A DNA stretch of 32,656 nt from Ruminococcus sp. UBA7158 (GTDB taxonomy: Bacteria; Bacillota; Clostridia; Oscillospirales; Ruminococcaceae), in the NCBI GenBank assembly GCA_002491605.1, contig DKWG01000033.1:5026-37681 (forward strand), written 5' to 3'. The notes beneath the pieces are model-generated. The model was given only the letters and a program-made list of their open reading frames with translations, was not told where the DNA came from and searched no databases. Below, one piece after another: positions 6,197 through 14,437 of the stretch. The position numbers were made by a program, and so were the translations under genes. The first letter of the stretch is position 1. Each line of letters opens with the position of its first letter.

Positions 6197-7969
6197 TTGA
6201 AAAAGTTAATATTTGTTCTTTTAGCGGCGGCTTTTCTTCTGACTGCCTGCGAAAGCCATGCTAAGCAAACGGAAGTAATGAACCCGGGTTCGGTAAACAT
6301 TGAGACGTTTGCGCCGTTCAGCGAGACTCAAAAGAGCGAATATGCGCCCGACAGTGCTCCTGTTTACGTTACTGTTGAGACAGAAGCTACTGTCCCCACA
6401 CCGACTGCTGTGACCTCTGAATCCTCATCTGAAACCAAAGCACCAAAGACTGAGCAGACGACTGTTGTCAGTGTGATATCTTCTACAGAAGAAAAGAGTG
6501 AAGACGATTATACCATTGCCGACTACGAATCGGTGATGTATGCCGGAGCGGCGGTAAATGTCAGGAAGTTTCCTGACGCCGAAAGTAAAAGACTCGGTCA
6601 TTTTGATGCAGGCGACGAGGTTCATATAACCGGTATTGTGTCAAACGGATGGTACAGAGTAAAATTTAAAGGTGGAGAGTACTTTTTAAACGGCAGGTAT
6701 TTAACTGACGTCAGGGAGGATCCTGTTTCCGATACAACAACCTCACCGGAAATTACAAAAGCTCCTGAAACCACTACTGAGGACGCGGTTATAACAACCC
6801 CTGTACCGACAACTCTGGTATCGGAGAATGACGAAATATTCTTAGAAGAAATTGATAACATAAACAGCGAGCGTCACTACACCGCTTTGAATTATCAGAC
6901 TCAAAAGGCGGTGTGGTTTGCATACCTTGATATAGACACTATGCTTGCAAATTCTACTGAGCAAAGCTTTACTCAGGCAATCAGGCAGGCGTTTTTAAAC
7001 GTCAGTTCAATGGGCTGCAATACCGTTTATGTTCATGTAAGAGCATTCGGAGACGCTTATTACCACTCGGAAATATACCCGTTTACAGCGGCGTATTCCG
7101 GAATGCTCGGTGTTGCTCCTGATTTTGACCCGCTTGAAATCATGGTTGATGAAGCGCACAAGCTGGGGCTTTCGTTCCATGCGTGGATAAACCCCATGAG
7201 AACAACAACTAAAAAGCGCTACGAAGAAATGAGCCAAGACTACACATTGAAACAATGGTACAACTCAGACACTGCAAACGGAACTTACATCGTATACGAT
7301 AAGGATTCCGGCTATTACTGGCTCAGTCCTGCTTATTCAGCTGTCCGTGAGCTGATATGCCGCGGAATTGCTGAAATAGTGTCAAATTATGATGTCGACG
7401 CCATCCATATAGATGATTATTTCTATCCGACAACCGATAAGTCCTTTGATAAGCTTGCCTTTTCGGTTTCAGGAAGCTCTGATTTGGAGCAATGGAGACG
7501 TGACACTGTCAGTATGCTGGTCAGCGACATATATAGAACCGTAAAATCTGCCAATCAAAGCGTTTTATTCGGAGTTTCACCGCAGGGTAATATGAAAAAC
7601 AACAAAAACAAGCTATATGCAGACATTGAAAGATGGTGTCAGAGCGACGGATATTTAGACTATATCGTCCCTCAGATTTACTATAATTACGGAGACAAGC
7701 TTCCGTTTGACACAACCGCTTTGCAGTGGCGATTGATTGTTACTAACCCGAAGGTGAAAATCGTCTGCGGAATTGCCGCTTATAAGGTTGGCTCAAACAG
7801 TGAGTGGAAGCAGGGAGATATTCTGTCAAGACAGACCGACTACGCCAAGAACGTTGGCTATGACGGCTGCGCTTATTACAGATACGGCTCTTTGTTTGGA
7901 CCGGAAGCCGATAATTCGGCGATGAAAAAGGAGTTTGCTAATCTTCTTAACTCTGTTGCAATGTATTAA
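6197..7969 (+). CDS. Lipoprotein with SH3b and GHL10 glycosyl-hydrolase-like domains
   Basis: This 590-residue exported lipoprotein starts at TTG 6197, placed six bases after GAGGTGG; an in-frame ATG at 6170 would put extra polar residues ahead of the signal peptide. The signal peptide ends in lipobox LLTAC, with Cys18 as the lipidated residue. Domains: a Ser/Thr-rich linker (about 20-110), a bacterial SH3 domain (about 111-171, AAVNVRKFP to FLNGRYL) likely to bind cell wall, a second Thr-rich linker, and a GHL10 (Pfam PF02638) TIM barrel from about 235 to the end. The barrel has VWFAYLDID, HAWINPMR and DAIHIDDYFYP (Asp406, Asp407 as candidate catalytic acids). It probably cleaves a cell-envelope glycan outside the membrane. 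It is translationally close (11 bases) to the next gene. Confidence 0.85.
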   Translation: MKKLIFVLLAAAFLLTACESHAKQTEVMNPGSVNIETFAPFSETQKSEYAPDSAPVYVTVETEATVPTPTAVTSESSSETKAPKTEQTTVVSVISSTEEKSEDDYTIADYESVMYAGAAVNVRKFPDAESKRLGHFDAGDEVHITGIVSNGWYRVKFKGGEYFLNGRYLTDVREDPVSDTTTSPEITKAPETTTEDAVITTPVPTTLVSENDEIFLEEIDNINSERHYTALNYQTQKAVWFAYLDIDTMLANSTEQSFTQAIRQAFLNVSSMGCNTVYVHVRAFGDAYYHSEIYPFTAAYSGMLGVAPDFDPLEIMVDEAHKLGLSFHAWINPMRTTTKKRYEEMSQDYTLKQWYNSDTANGTYIVYDKDSGYYWLSPAYSAVRELICRGIAEIVSNYDVDAIHIDDYFYPTTDKSFDKLAFSVSGSSDLEQWRRDTVSMLVSDIYRTVKSANQSVLFGVSPQGNMKNNKNKLYADIERWCQSDGYLDYIVPQIYYNYGDKLPFDTTALQWRLIVTNPKVKIVCGIAAYKVGSNSEWKQGDILSRQTDYAKNVGYDGCAYYRYGSLFGPEADNSAMKKEFANLLNSVAMY

Positions 7970-7980
7970 AAGGAGAGACA

Positions 7981-10893
7981 ATGAAAAGGTTTTTAGCGTC
8001 AGTTCTTGCGATTGTACTTATTTTTACGTCAGGATTTTTTTCCGACGGGGCAGCAGCTCAGGTGTTTGCCGACGAGAATACGTCTGAGCCGGATAATAAG
8101 CAGACAGCTGTTTATCAAAACGGCTATGCGTTTCCCGAAAACATGAAAGCGACAAATATAACTATCGGCTACGACTTTTTTAAGGACGTCAACCAGTCTG
8201 CCCAGACAACCAAGGATGAGGTTGTATCAATTATTTCTGACATTGAGAGCTACGGCTTTAACTCAATCATAATAAAAACCAGCTACAATGGCATGGTCTA
8301 TTATGAAATAGATTCAAAGCTGTATAAAAACGGCTCTCCGCTGGATATGCTGATTGAAGAAGCCCGCTCGCACAATCTCTTTGTGTACATATCCTTTAAT
8401 CTCGACGACGCTATAAGTTCAAAAAGCATAGTCGAGCTGAACAGCAAGATAGATTATCTGTCTCTTTGCGCACACAAGCTCACAAATAAGTATTTAATCG
8501 ACGGAATTATCCTTGAGGGCTACTATGCGTCTGCGTCGTCAACGAGCTATGACAATTACAGCGCTTACGGCTCGGGCATAGGCTATGAAAACTGGCTCAG
8601 GGACAATTCCGGCTACGTTTTTCGTTTAGTCAGCGATGCTATACGCTCAACAAGCAGTACGGTTGCTGTCGGCTTGGCTGCCGAAAACGCATGGATGAAT
8701 GCAAGAAACAATCCCGAAGGCTCAGACACGAAAGACGACTTTGAAGCGTTGGCTGACGGCTATTCAGACACACGGGCGTACATTCAAAACGGATACGCCG
8801 ACTTCATCATTGTAACCTGCTACGGAGGGCTTAAGTCTGTCGAGCTTAATTTTGTGAGCATAGTTTCTTGGTGGGACAAGCTCGCTTCATCGGCAGGAAT
8901 CCCGATGTTTATCAGCCACGCAAACGAAAGAATCAGTGACTCCGACTCGTCGTGGGACGCAGGTCAAATAATAAAGCAGATTGAAGAGTGCACAAAGTAT
9001 CCGTCATACCGAGGAAGCGTTTTTCGCTCATATGAGTCTCTGAAGAAAAACACAGGCACAAGCACCGATGCGCTTAAGCGGTATTTTGACGGGCTTATTG
9101 ATACAGACTCTTTGTACACCGAGCTGTCGATGGTGCTTCCTAAGAAGCTGAATTACACAACCTACGAGCCGACAGTTAAATTCCAGGGTACATATGACTC
9201 CAATTTCGATGTTTACTTCAACGGTAAAAAGATTCAGCTCAACGAAGCAGGAAACTTCTACTTTGAAGAGGATCTTGAGGTCGGAATGAATACCTTTACC
9301 TTCAAGAACAAAGCAAAATCGGTAACCTACAAGATAATGCGCAAGGTAAAGGTTTTGCAGTCTGTTGAGCCGGAGGAGGGCTCAGAGCTGCGAGTTGAGG
9401 GAACAACCAAGATTTCTGTGGACGTAATAGCATATTCAGGCTCTAAGCTCACAGCAACGCTTAACGGTGAAAAGATTAAGCTCACAGAGGACTCTGCACT
9501 TCCTGACGACCTCGACTCAAACACCAACTACGCGAGATTCACCGGATATTTCACCGCTCCCGACGGAATCGTAAACGAGGAGCAGGACTTAGGAACAATC
9601 GTTGTCGACGGTAATTACAAGGACATATGCTATGAATCAATGAACGGTTCAAGGGTAATTGTAAACGCCGTTTCGCCGGCTGCGGAGCGTGCGCAGCTCA
9701 TCGTCATAAAAAATGACAATACCCTGACATATGATTACTATACAACAAACAGCGTTGCAAACCCAACGTCGCCGAGACTTCCGGCAGGAACTGTCGATGT
9801 GCTTGTAAATGAGGTTACATATAATGTAACCAGCGAGGGCGTTAACCAATCGATTACTTATTACCTCACCGGATCGGGACTGAGAGTTAAAGCGTCTGAC
9901 TGTAGGCTTATAGACGGCTATACAATAGTTAACAACACCGCAAACGTCATCGGCTCATATGTTGACAACACAGATACCGTTATCAGAATAGGCTTTAACC
10001 ATCAAATACCGTTTACAATATCCTATTCGCCGCTGAACTTCGATTCGCCGAATAAGAACTCATATGCTGTTGACAGCTTTAATCCCGACTATGTATTGGT
10101 GACATTTGATTATGTTTCCGACTATACAGGCTCGCCGCAATTCAGCTATGACTCGCTGTTCTCAGACGCCGATTGGAGACGGGTTACGGTTGACGGAGTA
10201 GAAAAAATGCAGCTTCGATTGAGACTGAGAAAGAGCGGCGTATTCTCGGGCTACTCAGCTTCGTACGATGGAAACGGAACGCTTACACTTCGCTTCAACG
10301 GCTATCATTCAAGCCTGTACGGAGCAGTAATAGTTGTTGACCCCGGACACGGCTATAACACTAACCCAACCTCAATAGACCCAGGAGCAGTAGGACACAT
10401 AGTCGAGCAGCCGACTAACCTTGCAATAGCAAAAAGGCTTGTCGAAAAGCTTCGTGCTGCCGGTGCAAATGTATACATGATACCGAGCGATACAACGTAT
10501 GTTAATCTGTACGACCGCTCCGAATATGCCCGTCAATTTAATCCCGATTTATTCATATCCGTTCACTGCAACAGTGTTTTGAAGGGCGAAGGAGTCAGGG
10601 GAGTAGAAGCCTATTACTTTACTCCGTTCTCACAGCCGCTTGCCGCTCTTGTTTCCAAGAATATGGCGAGGTACTATGAAAATCATGTTTATAATGACGG
10701 CAAAAACAGAAACAGGGGAGCTAAATACAATTACTTTGCCGTAACACTGGAGCAGGAATTCCCGTCGATACTCATTGAATCGGGCTTTGTTACAGACTCA
10801 AAGGAAGCAATGGCTTTAAACAATCCAAGTGTTCAGGACGGACTTGCCGACGCAATTGTTGACTCAGTTATTCAGTTCTTTGCAAGAAATTAG
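7981..10893 (+). CDS. Exported GHL10-like barrel fused to N-acetylmuramoyl-L-alanine amidase
   Basis: The 970-residue protein has a signal peptide (about 1-30, cut near AQVFA). A TIM-barrel-like region follows (about 55-380) that resembles GHL10 (GFNSIIIKTSYNG, DGIILEGYY), then two Ig-like beta domains (about 395-540), a further beta-rich region reminiscent of AMIN domains (about 640-775), and a C-terminal Amidase_3 domain (783-970). The amidase keeps all metal and catalytic positions: His790 (DPGHG), Glu809, His862 (SVHCN) and Glu933 (LIESGF). It should cut the amide bond between N-acetylmuramic acid and the stem peptide of peptidoglycan. In the barrel, the HIDDYF motif of its neighbour is replaced by ILEGYY, so the barrel may bind rather than cut glycan. 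AGGAG precedes the ATG; it is cotranscribed with the upstream lipoprotein. Confidence 0.86.
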   Translation: MKRFLASVLAIVLIFTSGFFSDGAAAQVFADENTSEPDNKQTAVYQNGYAFPENMKATNITIGYDFFKDVNQSAQTTKDEVVSIISDIESYGFNSIIIKTSYNGMVYYEIDSKLYKNGSPLDMLIEEARSHNLFVYISFNLDDAISSKSIVELNSKIDYLSLCAHKLTNKYLIDGIILEGYYASASSTSYDNYSAYGSGIGYENWLRDNSGYVFRLVSDAIRSTSSTVAVGLAAENAWMNARNNPEGSDTKDDFEALADGYSDTRAYIQNGYADFIIVTCYGGLKSVELNFVSIVSWWDKLASSAGIPMFISHANERISDSDSSWDAGQIIKQIEECTKYPSYRGSVFRSYESLKKNTGTSTDALKRYFDGLIDTDSLYTELSMVLPKKLNYTTYEPTVKFQGTYDSNFDVYFNGKKIQLNEAGNFYFEEDLEVGMNTFTFKNKAKSVTYKIMRKVKVLQSVEPEEGSELRVEGTTKISVDVIAYSGSKLTATLNGEKIKLTEDSALPDDLDSNTNYARFTGYFTAPDGIVNEEQDLGTIVVDGNYKDICYESMNGSRVIVNAVSPAAERAQLIVIKNDNTLTYDYYTTNSVANPTSPRLPAGTVDVLVNEVTYNVTSEGVNQSITYYLTGSGLRVKASDCRLIDGYTIVNNTANVIGSYVDNTDTVIRIGFNHQIPFTISYSPLNFDSPNKNSYAVDSFNPDYVLVTFDYVSDYTGSPQFSYDSLFSDADWRRVTVDGVEKMQLRLRLRKSGVFSGYSASYDGNGTLTLRFNGYHSSLYGAVIVVDPGHGYNTNPTSIDPGAVGHIVEQPTNLAIAKRLVEKLRAAGANVYMIPSDTTYVNLYDRSEYARQFNPDLFISVHCNSVLKGEGVRGVEAYYFTPFSQPLAALVSKNMARYYENHVYNDGKNRNRGAKYNYFAVTLEQEFPSILIESGFVTDSKEAMALNNPSVQDGLADAIVDSVIQFFARN

Positions 10894-10904
10894 TGCTTTA
10901 CTAC

Positions 10905-10933
10905 TTGAAATTGATAAAACTTTGTTGTATAAT
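10905..10933 (+). promoter_or_regulatory. Sigma-A promoter for nfnAB
   Basis: TTGAAA (10905-10910), exactly 17 bases, then TATAAT (10928-10933). It starts 12 bases after the amidase stop and 56 bases ahead of the NfnA start, and no terminator intervenes. Confidence 0.85.
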
Positions 10934-10988
10934 ATGAAAGTTATTTTGTTTATTTAAAGATTTTCATATTGATATAGGAGGATTGCTT

Positions 10989-11837
10989 GTGTATAAGATA
11001 CTCGAAAAGCGCGAGCTTAACGACAGCGTAACACTTATGGTTATTGATGCTCCGCTGATTGCAAAAAAGGCAAGAGCAGGTCAGTTCATCATTTTCAGAA
11101 CCGATGAGCTTGGCGAAAGAGTGCCGTTGACAATTGCTGACTACGACAGGGAAAAGGGAACAATAACCATCATATTCCAAAAGGTCGGACGTTCGACGAT
11201 GCAGCTCGGATTCATGGAAGAGGGAGACAGCATACTCGATGTTGTCGGTCCTTTGGGAACTGCTACTGAATTCGGTGAGGGAATTAAAAGGGCGGCTGTT
11301 ATAGGCGGCGGCGTTGGCTGTGCTATTGCGTATCCGTCCGCCAAGGCATTGTTTAATATGGGTGTAGACGTCGATGTAATTGCAGGCTTTAGAAGCCGTG
11401 ATATTGTTATCCTTGAGGACGAGATGAAGGCTGTTTCAAACAACCTTTACATCACAACCGACGACGGCTCATACGGTACAAAGGGCTTTGTAACAACAAA
11501 GCTTCAGGAGCTTATCGACAGCGGCGTTAAGTACGATGTAGTTATAGCTATAGGACCTGTTCCGATGATGAAGTTTGTCTGCAATGTTACCCGCCCGTAT
11601 AATATCAAGACAATAGTTTCACTCAATCCTATTATGATTGACGGTACAGGAATGTGCGGCGGATGCCGTGTTACTGTAGACGGAAAGATTAAATACGCCT
11701 GCGTCGACGGTCCTGATTTTGACGGCTTCTTGGTTGACTTTGATGAGCTGATGAGAAGAAACACCGCATATAAGACACAGGAAGCAGAAGAAAGAAATCA
11801 TATTTGCAGACTTACAGGAGGTGTTCGCCATGCCTAA
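10989..11837 (+). CDS. nfnA: NfnA-like ferredoxin-NADP+ reductase subunit (FAD, [2Fe-2S])
   Basis: This 282-residue protein belongs to the PyrK/sulfide dehydrogenase-like reductase family. A beta-barrel FAD domain (ERVPLTIADYD, about residues 43-53) is followed by an NAD-binding domain (AAVIGGGVGCAIAYP, about 100-115) and a C-terminal iron-sulfur site with Cys223, Cys226 (GMCGGC) and Cys238 (YACVDGPDFDG). With the next gene it should form NfnAB, the NADH-dependent reduced ferredoxin:NADP+ oxidoreductase of anaerobes, a flavin-based bifurcating enzyme. The GTG at 10989 is chosen because AGGAGG (10976-10981) is seven bases away; a TTG at 10983 would be one base from it. Overlap with nfnB is 8 bases. 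Confidence 0.85.
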   Translation: MYKILEKRELNDSVTLMVIDAPLIAKKARAGQFIIFRTDELGERVPLTIADYDREKGTITIIFQKVGRSTMQLGFMEEGDSILDVVGPLGTATEFGEGIKRAAVIGGGVGCAIAYPSAKALFNMGVDVDVIAGFRSRDIVILEDEMKAVSNNLYITTDDGSYGTKGFVTTKLQELIDSGVKYDVVIAIGPVPMMKFVCNVTRPYNIKTIVSLNPIMIDGTGMCGGCRVTVDGKIKYACVDGPDFDGFLVDFDELMRRNTAYKTQEAEERNHICRLTGGVRHA

Positions 11838-13215
11838 TATGCAGCAAAATAAAACTCCTATAGCTGAGCAGGAGCCAAAGGTAAGGGCAAGAAATTTTGA
11901 AGAGGTATCCTTGGGTTATACTGCTGAAGAAGCAATCAATGAAGCGAACCGCTGCCTGAACTGCAAAAATAAGCCTTGTGTAAGCGGCTGTCCTGTAGGC
12001 GTTCGTATACCTGAGTTTATAGCCAAGGTTAAGGACGGCGATTTTGAAGGGGCATATGATATAATCACATCGACAAACGGCTTACCGGCTGTCTGCGGTC
12101 GAGTATGTCCGCAGGAAAATCAGTGCGAGGGTAAGTGTGTAAGAGGAATTAAGGGCGAGCCTGTCGGAATAGGACGACTTGAAAGATTCTGTGCCGACTA
12201 CATGAAGGACAAGGAAATTAAGCTTACTAAGGCTGAACCGAACGGCATAAAGGTTGCAGTTATCGGCTCAGGTCCCTCGGGACTCACTTGTGCCGCCGAC
12301 CTTGCAAAGCTCGGCTACAGTGTAACGGTTTTTGAAGCCTTCCACACAGCAGGCGGAGTTTTGATGTACGGTATCCCCGAGTTCAGACTCCCCAAGGCAA
12401 CCGTTCAGCACGAGGTTTCAAATTTAAAGGCACTCGGTGTTGAGATTAAAACCGACATGGTTATCGGAAAGATACTCTCAATAGATGAGATTATGGAGAT
12501 GGGCTACAAGGCTGTATTTGTGGGAACAGGTGCAGGACTTCCCAACTTCATGGGTATAAAAGGTGAGGGACTCATAGGAGTGTTCTCGGCAAACGAGTAC
12601 TTAACAAGAATCAATCTCATGAAGGCATACTTAGATGACTACGACACACCTATCCGCAGATATAAGTCCGTAGCAGTAGTCGGCGGCGGAAACGTTGCAA
12701 TGGACGCTGCAAGATGCGCAATGCGCTTGGGTGCAGAGCATGTATATGTAATTTATCGCCGTTCGGAGGCTGAAATGCCTGCAAGACGCGAAGAGGTTCA
12801 TCATGCCAAGGAAGAGGGCATTGAGTTTGTCTACCTGACTAATCCGAGCGAGATTATCGGTGACGAGAGCGGCGCTGTCAGCGGAATCAAATGCTGCAAA
12901 ATGGAGCTTTGCGAGCCTGATTCCGGAGGAAGGCGTTCCGTTAAGGAAATTCCCGATTCCGAGTTTGTCATTCCTATAGACGCTTGTATCATGGCTATAG
13001 GCACATCTCCGAACCCGCTTATAAGGACAACAACTCCGGGTGTTGAAGCAAATAAGAGGGGCTGTCTGATAGTCGATGAAAATATGCTCACAACAAAAGA
13101 AGGTGTTTACGCCGGCGGCGATGCCGTTACAGGTGCAGCGACTGTTATTTTAGCAATGGGCGCAGGAAAAACTGCGGCAAAGGCTATAGATGAGTATTTG
13201 CAGAATAAAGACTGA
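11830..13215 (+). CDS. nfnB: NfnB-like NADPH-dependent glutamate synthase-type subunit
   Basis: The 461-residue protein has two N-terminal [4Fe-4S] cysteine sets (Cys42, 45, 50, 54 and Cys89, 93, 99, 103), then an FAD-binding Rossmann motif (VAVIGSGPSGL, about 141) and a second dinucleotide-binding motif for NADP(H) (VAVVGGGNVAMDAAR, about 280), ending with YAGGDAVTGAATV. This is the GltD/NfnB architecture. Its partner directly upstream is an NfnA-type subunit rather than a large glutamate synthase, so a bifurcating transhydrogenase is the better call than amino-acid synthesis. AGGAGG (11816-11821) is eight bases ahead of ATG 11830; this start overlaps the nfnA stop. Confidence 0.87.
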   Translation: MPNMQQNKTPIAEQEPKVRARNFEEVSLGYTAEEAINEANRCLNCKNKPCVSGCPVGVRIPEFIAKVKDGDFEGAYDIITSTNGLPAVCGRVCPQENQCEGKCVRGIKGEPVGIGRLERFCADYMKDKEIKLTKAEPNGIKVAVIGSGPSGLTCAADLAKLGYSVTVFEAFHTAGGVLMYGIPEFRLPKATVQHEVSNLKALGVEIKTDMVIGKILSIDEIMEMGYKAVFVGTGAGLPNFMGIKGEGLIGVFSANEYLTRINLMKAYLDDYDTPIRRYKSVAVVGGGNVAMDAARCAMRLGAEHVYVIYRRSEAEMPARREEVHHAKEEGIEFVYLTNPSEIIGDESGAVSGIKCCKMELCEPDSGGRRSVKEIPDSEFVIPIDACIMAIGTSPNPLIRTTTPGVEANKRGCLIVDENMLTTKEGVYAGGDAVTGAATVILAMGAGKTAAKAIDEYLQNKD

Positions 13216-13255
13216 TTGCTTTAAAAGGATTGTATAAATACGGACATAAAATATG

Positions 13256-13278
13256 TGTCTGCCGACGCAGCGTTTTTT
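13256..13278 (+). terminator. Weak terminator-like hairpin after nfnB
   Basis: A short CTGC-CGAC-GCAG hairpin followed by CG and six T lies 41 bases after the nfnB stop. The 4-base stem is marginal, so readthrough into yajC is likely. Confidence 0.3.
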
Positions 13279-13316
13279 ACTTGCGAATAATAATATTTTT
13301 TATCGGTTAAAAATGG

Positions 13317-13345
13317 TTGAAATGCTGCTGAGTTTGTGCTACAAT
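13317..13345 (+). promoter_or_regulatory. Sigma-A promoter for yajC
   Basis: TTGAAA (13317-13322), 17 bases, TACAAT (13340-13345), with TGC just before the -10. It lies 59 bases upstream of the yajC start. Confidence 0.75.
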
Positions 13346-13403
13346 AAGAAATGGTATTCTTATGCTATTTCAAATGAACTAAAAAACTCGGAGGACGTTA
13401 ATA

Positions 13404-13811
13404 ATGACTTCATTTATCCCAACACTAATGACTGAAGGTGCGCAGCCTGTCAATGCAGGTGCATATGGATGGACATCTATGATATGGATGGTCGTCTTGC
13501 TCCTGGCGTTTTACTTCATCCTTATAAGACCTCAGCGTAAAAAGGAAAAGAAAGACGCTGAGATGAGAAAGAACATCCAGGTAGGCGATGAGATTGTAAC
13601 AGCCGGAGGAATTGTCGGTATTGTTTGCAAGATTGAAGAGGAAACAATCGTTATTGAAACCGGCGGAGACAGAAGCAGGCTCAGAATCAGAAAATGGGCT
13701 GTATCTCAAAACCTCGACGCTGAAAGAGAAGCTGCAGCCAGCAAGGAAGCAGCTAAGATCGAAAAGCCCGACAAGAAAAAGAAGTCGGACGAGGGAATCG
13801 AAAAGGACTAA
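13404..13811 (+). CDS. yajC: YajC preprotein translocase subunit
   Basis: The 135-residue protein has a short N-terminal segment, one membrane helix at about residues 25-44 (MIWMVVLLLAFYFILIRPQ), the hallmark RPQRKKEK after it, and a beta-rich core with NIQVGDEIVTAGGIVGIV. It ends in a long Lys/Glu/Ala tail. YajC associates with SecDF-YidC beside the SecYEG channel and assists protein export at the cytoplasmic membrane. The ATG follows CGGAGGACG. It sits between its own promoter and a hairpin terminator, apparently as a single-gene transcript; in many Firmicutes it neighbours tgt or secD, which are absent here. Confidence 0.92.
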   Translation: MTSFIPTLMTEGAQPVNAGAYGWTSMIWMVVLLLAFYFILIRPQRKKEKKDAEMRKNIQVGDEIVTAGGIVGIVCKIEEETIVIETGGDRSRLRIRKWAVSQNLDAEREAAASKEAAKIEKPDKKKKSDEGIEKD

Positions 13812-13832
13812 CAATTTATTTTTATAGTCATG

Positions 13833-13876
13833 TACAGCAAAAAGCAGACTCTTTTGTGGGTCTGCTTTTTGCTGTA
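13833..13876 (+). terminator. Long perfect hairpin after yajC
   Basis: ACAGCAAAAAGCAGAC (13834-13849) pairs perfectly with GTCTGCTTTTTGCTGT (13860-13875) around a 10-base loop. The T run lies inside the stem rather than after it, so it is either an efficient hairpin terminator with a weak tail (ATTAATTT) or an end-protecting structure. Confidence 0.75.
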
Positions 13877-13924
13877 TTAATTTATGTGAATACTTATCGT
13901 TTTTTCTTTTGAATAGTATAAAGC

Positions 13925-13953
13925 TTGATCATAATGAATAACTGTATTATATA
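13925..13953 (+). promoter_or_regulatory. Candidate promoter for the TIGR04086-type gene
   Basis: TTGATC (13925-13930), 17 bases, TATATA (13948-13953), 24 bases ahead of the ATG. The match is moderate and the region AT-rich. Confidence 0.35.
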
Positions 13954-13976
13954 GCGTAAATTTCGGAGGGGTTATT

Positions 13977-14357
13977 ATGAATTCACTTAAGCCGGGAATT
14001 ATATCGGGACTGATCTTGTCAGCAGGATTATTTATAGGGATTGTTGTAGCTTTTTCAATTGTAATGACATTTGCCGACATCCCGGACGAAATAGTTAGGG
14101 GAATAAGCGGCTTGATACCCGGTGCGGTTTCTTATGCTGCGGCGTATGCTTCAACTCAGACAGTGCGAAATAAAGGACTGGTTCAGGGTGCGATACTCGG
14201 CGGACTGTTTTTAATCATCACTGTTTTACTGGGATTAATATTCAACGGATTGGTCAGTGAAGGCTGTCTGATTAAAGCAGGAGCTTGCTTCGTCGCAGGT
14301 ATTCTTGGCGGAGTTATAGGCGTTAATACAAGAAAAACAAAACTGAGCAAGCTGTAA
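13977..14357 (+). CDS. TIGR04086-type small membrane protein
   Basis: This 126-residue protein has four hydrophobic segments (about 7-30, 43-62, 69-90 and 96-115) and a short basic tail (NTRKTKLSKL). The layout and glycine patterns (GLILSAG, GAILGG, GILGGVIG) fit the TIGR04086 family of unknown function, common in spore-forming Firmicutes. A strong GGAGGGG site precedes the ATG. Its stop codon overlaps the -35 element of the candidate sigma-E promoter of the spoIIIA operon, so transcription from this gene may also read into spoIIIAA. Confidence 0.7.
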   Translation: MNSLKPGIISGLILSAGLFIGIVVAFSIVMTFADIPDEIVRGISGLIPGAVSYAAAYASTQTVRNKGLVQGAILGGLFLIITVLLGLIFNGLVSEGCLIKAGACFVAGILGGVIGVNTRKTKLSKL

Positions 14358-14383
14358 TATAAGTTAAGCGTCAATCATATTAT
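14355..14383 (+). promoter_or_regulatory. Candidate sigma-E promoter of the spoIIIA operon
   Basis: TAATATA (14355-14361) matches the sigma-E -35 consensus KMATATW at all positions; exactly 14 bases follow, then CATATTAT (14376-14383), which fits the -10 form CATACAAT at six of eight positions. The spoIIIA operon is under sigma-E in Bacillus subtilis and Clostridioides difficile. Predicted transcription start is near 14390, leaving a leader of about 48 bases. Confidence 0.65.
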
Positions 14384-14437
14384 TTAATGGACGAGCTTAA
14401 AAAACAGCTTGAATTAATAAAGAGGTGGCAGGATTGA

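Noticed and set aside
13253..13435. 60-codon ORF between nfnB and yajC
   Set aside because: It contains the yajC promoter and overlaps the yajC start, and has no binding site.
14387..14437. 16-codon ORF (MDELKKQLELIKRWQD) ending directly before spoIIIAA
   Set aside because: It starts at or before the predicted sigma-E transcript start and has no ribosome binding site, so translation is improbable; its bases serve as the spoIIIAA binding site.
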